NCBI GenBank assembly: GCA_015486895.1
Contig: WFQT01000355.1
Span: 1 to 7,431 of the forward strand
Length of the DNA: 7,431 nucleotides
Source of the DNA: Anaerolineae bacterium
Lineage (GTDB): Bacteria > Chloroflexota > Anaerolineae > JAADDB01
Reading direction: 5' to 3'
Shown here: positions 1-6,470 of the stretch, piece after piece
Layout: each line of letters opens with the position of its first letter
Position numbering within the stretch: the first letter of the stretch is position 1
Made by a program: the position numbers and the translations under genes
Notes under the pieces: model-generated
Told to the model about the DNA's origin: nothing
Seen by the model: the letters and a program-made list of their open reading frames with translations, nothing else
Database searches by the model: none

Positions 1-476
1 ACAAAGACCCCTCCGCTGAACTTGAGTATGACGGGCGAGAAGACGGGAATCAGCAATAGGCCCAGCACGGCTATCACCAAAGCATCCTCGACACTGGCAT
101 CGGCAATACCCGACCAGCCGATTAACATATTTGAACAAGGAATGGCTCCTACCATGACCATGGCAAAAGCAATATCCGGGTAACCCTGGAGCAGGGTTCT
201 CGAGACGATGAAAGCCGTTATAGAAGCAATGAAATAGGCAAAAGTCAAAGTTGCTAAGATCAACTTGAAATTCCGGCCAGCTTTTTTCACTTTCTCAATG
301 ATCATCCCCGTGAGCATCGGATAAAGCATGATAAATACGGCTGCAATGCTGATCGGTTTGATGTTCATCTGCTGGACGTTGAAATGCAGCCCTATCAGCA
401 AAGCCAGAACGAAATCGATCGCAACGTAAAGGTACAGGCGCTTCTTGATGTGCAACAGCAACTTTTTTATACGCAT
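1..476 (-). CDS. Bile acid:sodium symporter / ACR3-like transporter, partial (N-terminal 158 residues)
   Basis: This is an integral membrane transporter of the superfamily containing bile acid:sodium symporters and ACR3 arsenite permeases. The reading frame is open from ATG 476 to the left edge, so the C-terminus is missing. The start is fixed by GGAGG (481-485 on the plus strand as CCTCC) four bases upstream. A basic N-terminus (MRIKKLLLHIKKR) precedes about five hydrophobic segments, near residues 15-32, 41-60, 71-91, 102-120 and 131-151. The stretch LYPMLTGMII then GRNFKL at 51-72 matches ACR3 layout (YPM followed by a short cytoplasmic loop). Cys114 in GAIPCSNMLIGW lies where ACR3 proteins have their conserved Cys (ARCIAMV), but the flanking Arg is Pro here, as in the symporter branch. 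Arsenite export is therefore possible but unproven; another organic or inorganic anion is equally plausible. Family is fairly sure, substrate is not. Confidence 0.75.
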   Translation of the reverse strand, partial: MRIKKLLLHIKKRLYLYVAIDFVLALLIGLHFNVQQMNIKPISIAAVFIMLYPMLTGMIIEKVKKAGRNFKLILATLTFAYFIASITAFIVSRTLLQGYPDIAFAMVMVGAIPCSNMLIGWSGIADASVEDALVIAVLGLLLIPVFSPVILKFSGGVF

Positions 477-559
477 GATACCTCCACCCGAGACGGAGCG
501 AATGTTATGCTGGAATCCAGTCCGCTGAGTTTGCCTAACCGATCAGGATCAACGTTACA

Positions 560-588
560 ATGATACAATTAGCACCTGCATATGTCAA
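560..588 (-). promoter_or_regulatory. Sigma-70 type promoter of the transporter gene
   Basis: Read on the minus strand, TTGACA (583-588) is followed by exactly 17 bases and then TATCAT (560-565). That is a perfect -35 and a one-mismatch -10 at ideal spacing. Transcription would start near 553, giving a leader of about 75 bases before the ATG at 476. The leader contains a small dyad, CTGGA-tt-CCAG, but nothing I recognise as an ArsR operator or riboswitch. Confidence 0.6.
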
Positions 589-681
589 TAGCGCCCGTAG
601 CCATTCAACATAGGGAACAGGATAGAGATCGGCGGGGTGGGGTAGGGGACGCGCCGGCAATAGATATGCTCCGGCGTTGGT

Positions 682-918
682 TCATGACGATGTTCGCCCA
701 TGGCAATCAGCTACAAGGGATGCTTGGAAGGTGATTGCGTAGCTGCGTGGATAACAGGCCGCCAGGATGTGCTCCACGACCGAGTTTGTATTGGGCAGGC
801 TGCCTATGGCATCCAATAGGTCTATTAACGAGTCGGCTCGATTGATAAAGTTCTGGTAGTTTTGGTATAATGTTAACTGGAACTGTTTCAGGTTGGTAGT
901 ATGTTGATCGATATTCAC
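682..918 (-). pseudogene. Transposase N-terminal fragment
   Basis: A 78-codon ORF starts at GTG 918 and resembles the N-terminus of a family of DDE transposases common in Chloroflexota-like genomes. It has a Phe/Leu-rich opening (NLKQFQLTLYQNYQNF), then RADSLIDLLDAI at about residues 27-38, then SVVE near 46-49 and a Y-P-R-x-Y segment near 56-60. Those families typically read RADAL-x-LLDAL, S-VELSL, then R-x-Y. Full-length members run to several hundred residues. Here similarity stops near residue 68, the frame ends, and no catalytic DDE region follows. I therefore read it as a remnant. The family assignment is from memory of the motif pattern, and the exact IS family is uncertain. There is no convincing ribosome binding site at the GTG. 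Confidence 0.4.
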
Positions 919-1101
919 AATACACTATTGCTGGAACAGCCCCTCCCTTTTGTCAAATTTTCATTGGCTCGTGGGGGCCAGATTGTCAAGAGTCCAATCT
1001 AAGGTCTTGTAGTGAATAGCCAACCAAGACGGGGGACGTTTCCCCTTGCCTGACGCTAAAAATACCCTGATAGGGGGAGAGGACGTGAAGGAGTCAGCAA
1101 A
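919..1101. other. Non-coding spacer between transposase remnant and receiver stub
   Basis: I see no supportable gene here. A minus-strand ORF spans 961-1155 but matches no family I know, and its first third is antisense to the receiver-domain stub, so I do not annotate it. The end of the stretch holds the stub's ribosome binding site, AAGGAG at 1088-1093. Confidence 0.4.
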
Positions 1102-1233
1102 GTGAAAGTGCTCGTTGTAGATGATGAGGTCGGGAAGGGGATTGAGCTGCTCCATCTGCGTCAGAGTTTAGTTACCCGCGGACGTGAATCGGAGATAGAG
1201 GTGGCCCTCGGGGAGCGACATGCGCATAATTGA
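1102..1233 (+). pseudogene. Response-regulator receiver domain stub (43 codons)
   Basis: The ORF starts at GTG 1102, eight bases after a clear AAGGAG (1088-1093). Translation opens MKVLVVDDE, the signature first beta strand of CheY-like receiver domains, with the acidic pair at Asp7-Asp8. It continues GIELLHLRQSLVTRG and then EIEVALGE, which fits helix 1 and strand 2. The frame then stops at 1231-1233, before the phosphoacceptor Asp expected around residue 50-55. A normal receiver domain is about 115-120 residues, so this cannot be a working phosphoacceptor. It is either a truncated response regulator or a short expressed leader peptide. The opening motif plus the ribosome binding site make chance unlikely. 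The downstream hybrid kinase carries its own complete receiver. Confidence 0.5.
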
Positions 1234-1381
1234 TGTCAACCCTTATGCAGGGTGGATTATCGGCTATTCGCGGGACGAGTCTATCAGTCGTCCCTTCCCG
1301 GGACTCGGCATTCTGGCTCCTGCGTCTCTTGGCTCGACTGCCAAAGACGCCGGCCATACCGTCTGCTTGCGCTGTGCATAG
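1220..1381 (+). pseudogene. Possible remnant of a cobalamin-binding radical-SAM protein N-terminus (53 codons)
   Basis: The ORF starts at ATG 1220, inside the end of the receiver stub, with GGGGAG four bases upstream, a spacing typical of translational coupling. The product opens MRIIDVNPYAG and then has RPFPGLGILAPASL followed by KDAGHTV. Cobalamin-binding domains of class B radical-SAM enzymes usually open M-[RK]-I-L-L-[VI]-N-P and then show P-P-LG-x-x-x-LA-x-x-L-x-x-AGH-x-V, so order and spacing agree. The frame stops at 1379-1381, far short of the several hundred residues expected, and no CxxxCxxC iron-sulfur motif follows. The similarity is short and could be coincidental. Confidence 0.22.
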
Positions 1382-1484
1382 AGCGGTAGGCAGGCGTCTT
1401 ATTGGCGTCATCATTCTGGTCAGGTTCCTGAAGCTGCCCCTGACTAGGTATGAGGCAGTGATAGAAAAGATGGAGGGAACTCGC
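1234..1484 (+). other. Upstream region of the sigma-54-like/GIY-YIG gene
   Basis: Apart from the end of the 53-codon ORF above, this stretch holds no recognisable gene. The frame of the downstream gene stays open back to ATG 1230, but that translation is basic, Pro/Ala-rich and unlike any domain, so I treat it as untranslated. I found no convincing -35/-10 or -24/-12 promoter. A weak dyad, TTGGC-N6-GCCAA, lies at 1329-1344. Confidence 0.35.
1472..1476 (+). promoter_or_regulatory. Ribosome binding site that decides the start at 1485
   Basis: GGAGG lies eight bases before ATG 1485. The other in-frame candidates (ATG 1230, GTG 1458, ATG 1470) have no comparable signal, so this site favours a 371-residue product. 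Confidence 0.55.
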
Positions 1485-2600
1485 ATGTTCACGCAGCTCT
1501 TGCCTGACATCATTTCCACCAACCTGTTTCCAAGAGCTCAGGTGTTGGAGTCACTGCGAGGCCTGACACCCAACTCTATCGGGCAGTTGCGAGAAGACCA
1601 ACAAGGTTTCTACATGAGCTACGGGCACGCCGGGATGGCGGGCGAATATGCTCTTGACGAAGGGAAAATGAGGCACTTAAGGCAAGCTCAGGAGCTCTCG
1701 ACCGACGATGAAGCCGAGCTCCAGGCGCTGAGGCGGCAAATGAGGCTCATCAACAGCAGGAATAGGCTGACGCACATGATGCTGATGGGCATCGCCGAAC
1801 ACCAGGGTGACTACTTGGTTTCGGGCGATCCGTTGCATCTGAAGCCGCTGAGCCGGGTTGCCCTGGCCGAATGGATAAAAGGCGACCTGCAGGGCGACAG
1901 TCGCTTTCTGCCGGCTGGCAGCAAACTGGAGTTTGTCGACCACAGCATGATATCCCGGCTCACGCGCAATATGAGTGTGCTGAGTCCCTTGGACCAGGAG
2001 GTCCCGCTGCGGGATTTTTTCCCTAGCACTCGCGATGTGTACAAGCGATTCATCAAAGCCATTCTGGACGAGGAGGAGCAGATCAGGCGAGGTGATATCG
2101 GAGGAGCCTACACTGACGAGAAGATCAAGGAGAGGTTGAAAGAGCGGTTTGGCGTCTTGGTCTCACGGCGCACCATCGCCGCGTGTCGCCGGGTCATGAG
2201 AATACCCCCCTCCTATACCAGGAATAGCATCCATACGTATCCACCCCAGGAAATCCGTCTATCCTTCCACTACCCGCTTAACATGGCGTCGGTAAGGGCC
2301 AATGCGCCGGAAGTCTCTGGGGTTTATGAGATATCCCTGGCTGAGGTGGAAGTTGACTATCCCTTGAGTTCCAGCGCCGTAGTATACATTGGAAGCGCAA
2401 AGAACCTCAGGAAACGGCTACGAGATCACCTGCGGCCGGGTTCGAAGAACGGCGATTTGAGGGTGCTGCTGGACAGCTATGAGTGCTCTTTCCGATATAT
2501 ACTTGTGCGGGAGAACCTGAGGGAGGCAGAAAGAGAGCTGTGCCACTCTTTCAGTGCTGCCTACGGCTCGTTGCCCAGGTGCAATAGGATCAGCCCATAA
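1485..2600 (+). CDS. Sigma-54 (RpoN)-like DNA-binding protein fused to a GIY-YIG nuclease domain
   Basis: This 371-residue protein joins two parts I do not know together. Residues ~81-131 resemble the end of the RpoN core-binding domain: MGIAEHQGDYLVSGDPLHLKPLSRVALAEWI parallels RpoN I-x-x-Q-x-x-F-x-x-G-x-x-x-x-KP-x-x-L-x-x-[IV]-A-x-x-[IV]. Residues 151-181 parallel the helix-turn-helix (HSMISRLTRN for HESTVSRVTxxK) and the following L-[KR]-x-FF. A turn then leads to VSRRTIAACRRVMRIPPS (~226-243), aligning with the RpoN box ARRTVAKYRE-x-L-x-IP-S. Residues ~279-369 form a GIY-YIG domain: GVY 279-281, YIGSAKNLRKRL from 301, Glu349 in REAERELC and Asn367. The Gln-rich N-terminus that binds AAA+ activators is absent, so sigma activity is doubtful. 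A DNA-targeted nuclease or regulator is more likely. The gene lies 27 bases before the kinase gene. Domain calls are fairly sure, function unknown. Confidence 0.8.
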   Translation: MFTQLLPDIISTNLFPRAQVLESLRGLTPNSIGQLREDQQGFYMSYGHAGMAGEYALDEGKMRHLRQAQELSTDDEAELQALRRQMRLINSRNRLTHMMLMGIAEHQGDYLVSGDPLHLKPLSRVALAEWIKGDLQGDSRFLPAGSKLEFVDHSMISRLTRNMSVLSPLDQEVPLRDFFPSTRDVYKRFIKAILDEEEQIRRGDIGGAYTDEKIKERLKERFGVLVSRRTIAACRRVMRIPPSYTRNSIHTYPPQEIRLSFHYPLNMASVRANAPEVSGVYEISLAEVEVDYPLSSSAVVYIGSAKNLRKRLRDHLRPGSKNGDLRVLLDSYECSFRYILVRENLREAERELCHSFSAAYGSLPRCNRISP

Positions 2601-2612
2601 GGGCAGAGGGGC

Positions 2613-2618
2613 AGGAGG
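2613..2618 (+). promoter_or_regulatory. Ribosome binding site of the hybrid kinase
   Basis: A full AGGAGG stands nine bases before ATG 2628, in a 27-base gap with no terminator or promoter. This supports co-transcription with the preceding gene. Confidence 0.6.
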
Positions 2619-2627
2619 ACGAAGAGG

Positions 2628-5600
2628 ATGAACAAGAGAACCTTCGTAGTCGTTATCTTGACGCTGGTGATCTGCGCAGCTACGGTATCCTTCCACAGCG
2701 TAGTAGGCACTGACAAGATCTTTCCCCACCTGTATTACCTGCCGATCATCATGGCCGCTATATGGTGGGAGAGGCGGAGTTGGTTTCTAACCGCCTTTCT
2801 GTGCGCATTCCTGCTGGCCTCACATGTGATCTCAGGGGTGGAAGTATCCATCACCTCGGACCTGGCTAGGGCGGCATCGTTCCTTCTCGTGGGAGGCGTA
2901 GTGGTTGAGCTTTCCAGGACCCGCCGGCTGGCAGGGGAAGCACTACAGGCCTCCTACCGCTATCAGGCAGGCATCCTGGGAAGCATGCTCGACGCGGTCA
3001 TCGTGGCCAACCCCGATGGCACTATCAGGACGCTGAACCGGGCAGCGCTCGAACTGTTGGACTACCCAAAGGACGAGATCATCGGCCGGCCGGTTGGCAC
3101 TATTTTTGAAGAAGAAGAAGAAGAAGAAGAAGAAGAAGAAGAATTCTTTTTCAGGGGCACTGGGCTGGCTAAGTTGGTCCGTAAAGGGGCGGCGCGTGAT
3201 GTGGAGCTGACGCTGCGGGCTAAGTCGGGCGAGCGGATCCCAGTCGTTTTCAACGGTTCTATGATTCGGGAGGAGGATGGACGTCTGGCCGCAGTGGTAG
3301 GCGTGGCCCGGGACATGCGCGAACGCAAGCGAATGGAGGCGGAAATCGAACGCCGTGCCGAGGAACTGGAGGCGCTGCGGGAGATCTCCCTGGCAATCGC
3401 CTCTCAACTGGATCTCGACGAACTCTTGCGGGACATTGTAGAACAAGGCCGCCGCTTGCTGGGCGTCAAGGCGGGGGACATCTACCTCGTCGACGGGAGG
3501 AGAGGCGACTTGGAGCTCGTCGTCAGCGATGGGTACTCGAGGGATTACACCGGCACACGTCTGGCTCCCGGAGAGGGGGTTGCTGGTCGAGTTTTGCAAA
3601 GTGGCGAACCTCTGACAGTGGGCGATTATCACCACTGGGAAGGACAGTCGCCAGACTGGAAGGATGAACCGCTCACCACCGTCCTCGGTGTGCCCCTCAA
3701 GTACGGTGAGCGGATCATTGGCATCATGGACTTCACCGAGATCGGCCGGGCCAGGCATTTCGACCAGCATGACATGTGGCTGGCCACCCTTTTCGCCAGC
3801 CAGGCTGCCATCGCAATCGAGAACGCCCGCTTGTATCAGCGGTCGCAGAGGTTAGTAGAGCGAATTAGCCACCTCTATGAGATGAGCATCCAGGTCAATG
3901 AGGCTTTGAATCTGGAAGAGACCCTCGATCTGGTGATCCGGAAGGTGATCGAAGCTGCTGGTGCCCACTCGGCCACGATCAACATGCTCGATCAAGATGG
4001 GCGTCCGGGGTTCCGGCTGGGGATGGGGGCTGACATGGAGCCGCTGGAGGAAGAACCCGCGCCCCGCATCGACGTCACTACAATGAGTATCTATCAGACG
4101 GGCGCGCCTCTGATAGTGAGCGGTCTGGAAGAGGAAGCTTTGCTGATCCGCCCCGACCTGCGGGAGAAAGGGGTCAGGAGCTTCATTGGTCTGCCCCTTA
4201 CAACCAAGGAGCGGTGCATTGGGGTGTTGTTTGTCCGCTATGCTGAGCCTCGTCCATTCTCTGAGGAAGAAATACAGGCTCTTTCCCTCTTTGCCAACCA
4301 GGCGGCGGTGTCTATCGAGAACGCGCGGCTGTACGAGGAAACGCGGCAACAGGCTCATCAGGTGCGGCAAATCATGCAAACCGTGCCGGAAGGCGTGCTC
4401 CTGCTGGACACAGCACACCGAGTGATCCTGGCCAATCCGGTGGCCGAAGGAGACCTGGCCATTCTGGCCAATGCGAACGTGGGTGATACGCTCACTTATC
4501 TTGGCAACCACCCCCTGGATGAACTGCTCACCTCGCCACCAAAGGGGCTGTGGCACGAAGTGACAGCAGAGAACCGCATCTTTGAAATCATTGCCAGGCC
4601 AATCGAAGACAGCCCCGGATCTCAAGGCTGGGTGCTCGTCATCCGCGATGTGACGGAGGGACGTGAAGCTCAACAGCGCCTGCACCAGCAGGAACGCTTA
4701 GCGGCCGTTGGGAAACTGGCAGCCGGAATCGCCCACGACTTCAATAACATCTTAGCGGTGATTGTCCTCTATACCCAGATGGAGCTCAACAACCCCGCTC
4801 TGCCTCCCGAGACACACAAACGTTTGGAGACGACCGCCCAACAGGCCAATCTGGCCAGCAAACTGATCCGCCAAATCCTCGACTTCAGTCGGCGCGCTGT
4901 GCTCGAACGCCGCCCCATGGACTTGATGCCTTTCCTAGAAGAGCAAGCCAAGCTGTTGGCGCGCACCTTGCCGGAGAGCATTAAAATCAGGTTGGACTAC
5001 GGCCACGATGACTACACGATCAACGCCGACCCGACGCGTATGCAGCAGGTGCTCCTGAACTTGGCTGTCAATGCACGGGACGCACTGCCAAATGGTGGCC
5101 TATTACGCATTGGCTTGGAGCGGATCCAAGTCGATGACAGCAAGCAAGCACCGTTACCCGAGATGGCAACCGGCGGATGGGTGCGGATAACGGTAGCGGA
5201 TACCGGGACTGGCATCCCACCGGAGATTTTGCCACACGTCTTCGAGCCTTTCTTCACCACCAAAGGGATAGGAGAAGGAACAGGGCTGGGCTTGGCTCAG
5301 GTGTATGGCATCATCAAGCAGCACGGGGGGCACATTGACGTGACGAGCAAGCTGGAGGAAGGTACCATATTCACGCTCTACCTACCGGCCTTGGTATTCC
5401 AGGAAGCGGAGCAGTCCCCTGCGACGGTCGCAGCTGCACTCCAAGGGCAAGGCGAGACGATCCTGGTAGTCGAGGACAACGCCATTTTACGGGAAGCCCT
5501 GGTAGATACCCTGGAATTATTGAACTATCGTGTGCTGGAAGCGGCGAATGGTCACGAAGCGCTCTCCGTCTTGGAGCAACATCCAGAGATTGATCTGGTG

Positions 5601-5813
5601 TTGAGCGATCTAGTGATGCCAGAGATGGGGGGGCAAGCGTTGTTCCAAGCCATGCGACAACGCGGACTGACTTTACCAGTGGTGATGTTGAGCGGTCATC
5701 CGCTGGAGAAAGAGTTGACGGACTTGCAGGCGCAGGGCATAGCCGGGTGGCTGCTCAAGCCCCCAGACGTGGAGCAGTTGGCTCAGTTATTGGCGCGAGC
5801 ACTGAAGAAGTAG
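2628..5813 (+). CDS. Membrane hybrid sensor histidine kinase (TM-PAS-GAF-GAF-PAS-HisKA-HATPase-REC)
   Basis: This 1061-residue inner-membrane kinase would sense a signal, autophosphorylate on His and pass the phosphate to its own receiver domain. Residues 1-95 hold three or four hydrophobic segments with short loops. PAS1 spans about 106-232 (LDAVIVANPDGTIRTLNRAA, ending VVGVARDMRERK). A linker coiled coil leads into GAF1 (~250-404) and GAF2 (~415-569), each ending in the IENARLY helix. A degenerate PAS2 (~573-678) ends VIRDVTEGRE. HisKA (~688-755) has AAGIAHDFNNIL with phosphoacceptor His703. The ATPase has the N box around Asn811-Asn815, G1 DTGTGIP (858-864), F box FEPFFTTK (872-879) and G2 GEGTGLGL (882-889). 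The receiver (943-1058) has Glu949-Asp950, phosphoacceptor Asp994, Ser1022 and Lys1044. All key residues are intact. Twelve consecutive Glu interrupt PAS1 at 161-172. No output domain follows the receiver, so a separate Hpt protein or partner regulator is expected. The ligand is unknown. Confidence 0.93.
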   Translation: MNKRTFVVVILTLVICAATVSFHSVVGTDKIFPHLYYLPIIMAAIWWERRSWFLTAFLCAFLLASHVISGVEVSITSDLARAASFLLVGGVVVELSRTRRLAGEALQASYRYQAGILGSMLDAVIVANPDGTIRTLNRAALELLDYPKDEIIGRPVGTIFEEEEEEEEEEEEFFFRGTGLAKLVRKGAARDVELTLRAKSGERIPVVFNGSMIREEDGRLAAVVGVARDMRERKRMEAEIERRAEELEALREISLAIASQLDLDELLRDIVEQGRRLLGVKAGDIYLVDGRRGDLELVVSDGYSRDYTGTRLAPGEGVAGRVLQSGEPLTVGDYHHWEGQSPDWKDEPLTTVLGVPLKYGERIIGIMDFTEIGRARHFDQHDMWLATLFASQAAIAIENARLYQRSQRLVERISHLYEMSIQVNEALNLEETLDLVIRKVIEAAGAHSATINMLDQDGRPGFRLGMGADMEPLEEEPAPRIDVTTMSIYQTGAPLIVSGLEEEALLIRPDLREKGVRSFIGLPLTTKERCIGVLFVRYAEPRPFSEEEIQALSLFANQAAVSIENARLYEETRQQAHQVRQIMQTVPEGVLLLDTAHRVILANPVAEGDLAILANANVGDTLTYLGNHPLDELLTSPPKGLWHEVTAENRIFEIIARPIEDSPGSQGWVLVIRDVTEGREAQQRLHQQERLAAVGKLAAGIAHDFNNILAVIVLYTQMELNNPALPPETHKRLETTAQQANLASKLIRQILDFSRRAVLERRPMDLMPFLEEQAKLLARTLPESIKIRLDYGHDDYTINADPTRMQQVLLNLAVNARDALPNGGLLRIGLERIQVDDSKQAPLPEMATGGWVRITVADTGTGIPPEILPHVFEPFFTTKGIGEGTGLGLAQVYGIIKQHGGHIDVTSKLEEGTIFTLYLPALVFQEAEQSPATVAAALQGQGETILVVEDNAILREALVDTLELLNYRVLEAANGHEALSVLEQHPEIDLVLSDLVMPEMGGQALFQAMRQRGLTLPVVMLSGHPLEKELTDLQAQGIAGWLLKPPDVEQLAQLLARALKK
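3108..3143 (+). repeat. (GAA)12 trinucleotide microsatellite inside the kinase gene
   Basis: Twelve perfect GAA units in the kinase reading frame encode Glu161-172, flanked by IF and FFF. Related PAS domains have a few acidic residues here, so this looks like expansion of a native acidic loop. Gain or loss of units would keep the frame and change only loop length and charge. Confidence 0.9.
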
Positions 5814-5847
5814 GCAAGCCTCCAAGCAGTCATGCGCCTGATCGGCC

Positions 5848-5880
5848 TGTCCTTAACGGAATAGAGTGGAGTTAAGGACA
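5848..5880. repeat. Perfect 10-bp inverted repeat after the kinase gene
   Basis: TGTCCTTAAC (5848-5857) and GTTAAGGACA (5871-5880) form a perfect dyad with a 13-base loop, 35 bases after the kinase stop. No T-tract follows, so it is not a typical intrinsic terminator. It could be a bidirectional transcript-end hairpin, a protein site or a mobile-element end. An eight-base half copy, TAAGGACA, recurs at 5912-5919. Confidence 0.6.
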
Positions 5881-6252
5881 CGTCAAGGTCCGGGCAAACG
5901 GCACTATAAGATAAGGACAAGTGAGAGTGGAAAGATTAGCAATTGAGATGTCTTATTCCACTGAAAGGCGGTGATTGTGCTTGGCCCGGGAGCTCTTCGG
6001 GGGGCTCTTGGGCAGCCGCTATATCGCGAGTATGAAGGCGGGCAAAAAACAAACCTGTGACCAACTGCCCGATTCTGCTCCAGGCGCTTTTGGAAAAGTT
6101 CCGTTTCCTTCATCCCCACTCTCCTCTTTCAGAATTCACGTACTTCAGAGGGTCAACTCTTTCCCATGCCCTGTCAATGTCGGTTCGCATTCGATAATGG
6201 CCTATAGGTTTTCACCCAAGTGACCCAGTGATTGGCGGGCAAAACGGGCCAG
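5881..6252. other. Gene-free stretch after the kinase operon
   Basis: No reading frame here has recognisable protein similarity together with a plausible start. A wobble-containing hairpin (GCCCGGGAG 5984-5992 with CTCTTGGGC 6005-6013) lacks a T-tract. Two short minus-strand frames (6110-6190, and the frame from ATG 6113) overlap as ATGA but match nothing I know. Confidence 0.4.
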
Positions 6253-6272
6253 TGTCACTGACCGGGCTATAC

Positions 6273-6338
6273 TGTACCACCTGTAGCCGGTTAGTGTGTA
6301 CCACCTGTAGCCGCCTGGTGTGTACCACCCTGTAGTCG
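6273..6338. repeat. Three tandem 24-bp repeats, possible IS21-type multi-repeat terminus
   Basis: TGTACCACCTGTAGCCG occurs at 6273-6289 and 6297-6313. A third, slightly diverged copy (extra C, one substitution) is at 6321-6338. Copies start 24 bases apart, separated by 7-base spacers ending GTG. A TGTCACTGAC sequence lies just left at 6253-6262. IS21-family elements carry tandem transposase-binding repeats of this scale inside ends that begin 5'-TG, so this may be one end of a lost element. No istA or istB gene is visible, so the assignment is tentative. It is too short and irregular for a CRISPR array. Confidence 0.55.
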
Positions 6339-6470
6339 TCAAGGTTGCTCCATGGTGATATTGTGGCATTATCCCTCCGGGACGTAAATATAAGAATTCT
6401 GGAGGAGAAAGATAGAGCGTCTACATATGAACTATCTGCGAGACATAATACTGACTCTACTGCAAAAAGG

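Noticed and set aside
961..1155. 64-residue minus-strand ORF (MEQLNPLPDLIIYNEHF...)
   Set aside because: No family resemblance and no ribosome binding site, and its first part is antisense to the receiver stub, which has a recognisable motif.
1230..1484. Upstream extension of the fusion gene to ATG 1230 (85 extra residues)
   Set aside because: The extra residues are basic and Pro/Ala-rich with no domain similarity, overlap the two short ORFs, and lack a ribosome binding site, whereas GGAGG is ideally placed for ATG 1485.
1485..2600. Calling the fusion protein a functional RpoN sigma factor
   Set aside because: It lacks the Gln-rich region I and most of the core-binding domain, and the RpoN box and recognition helix are diverged.
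2943..3770. Long minus-strand ORF (275 residues) inside the kinase gene, with poly-Phe
   Set aside because: Antisense shadow of a clearly coding kinase; the poly-Phe is the complement of the GAA repeat.
3852..4685. Long minus-strand ORF (277 residues) inside the kinase gene
   Set aside because: Antisense shadow of the GAF2-PAS2 region, with no domain of its own.
5984..6013. Intrinsic terminator from the GCCCGGGAG/CTCTTGGGC hairpin
   Set aside because: The stem needs two G-T wobbles and no T-tract follows.
6110..6190. Minus-strand mini-ORF (MRTDIDRAWERVDPLKYV...) overlapping a following ATG 6113 (MKETELFQKRLEQ...) as ATGA
   Set aside because: Looks faintly coding and coupled, but both frames are very short, unmatched to any family I know, and without a promoter.
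6273..6338. CRISPR array
   Set aside because: Spacers of 7 bases and a 24-base period are far too short, and no cas gene is present.
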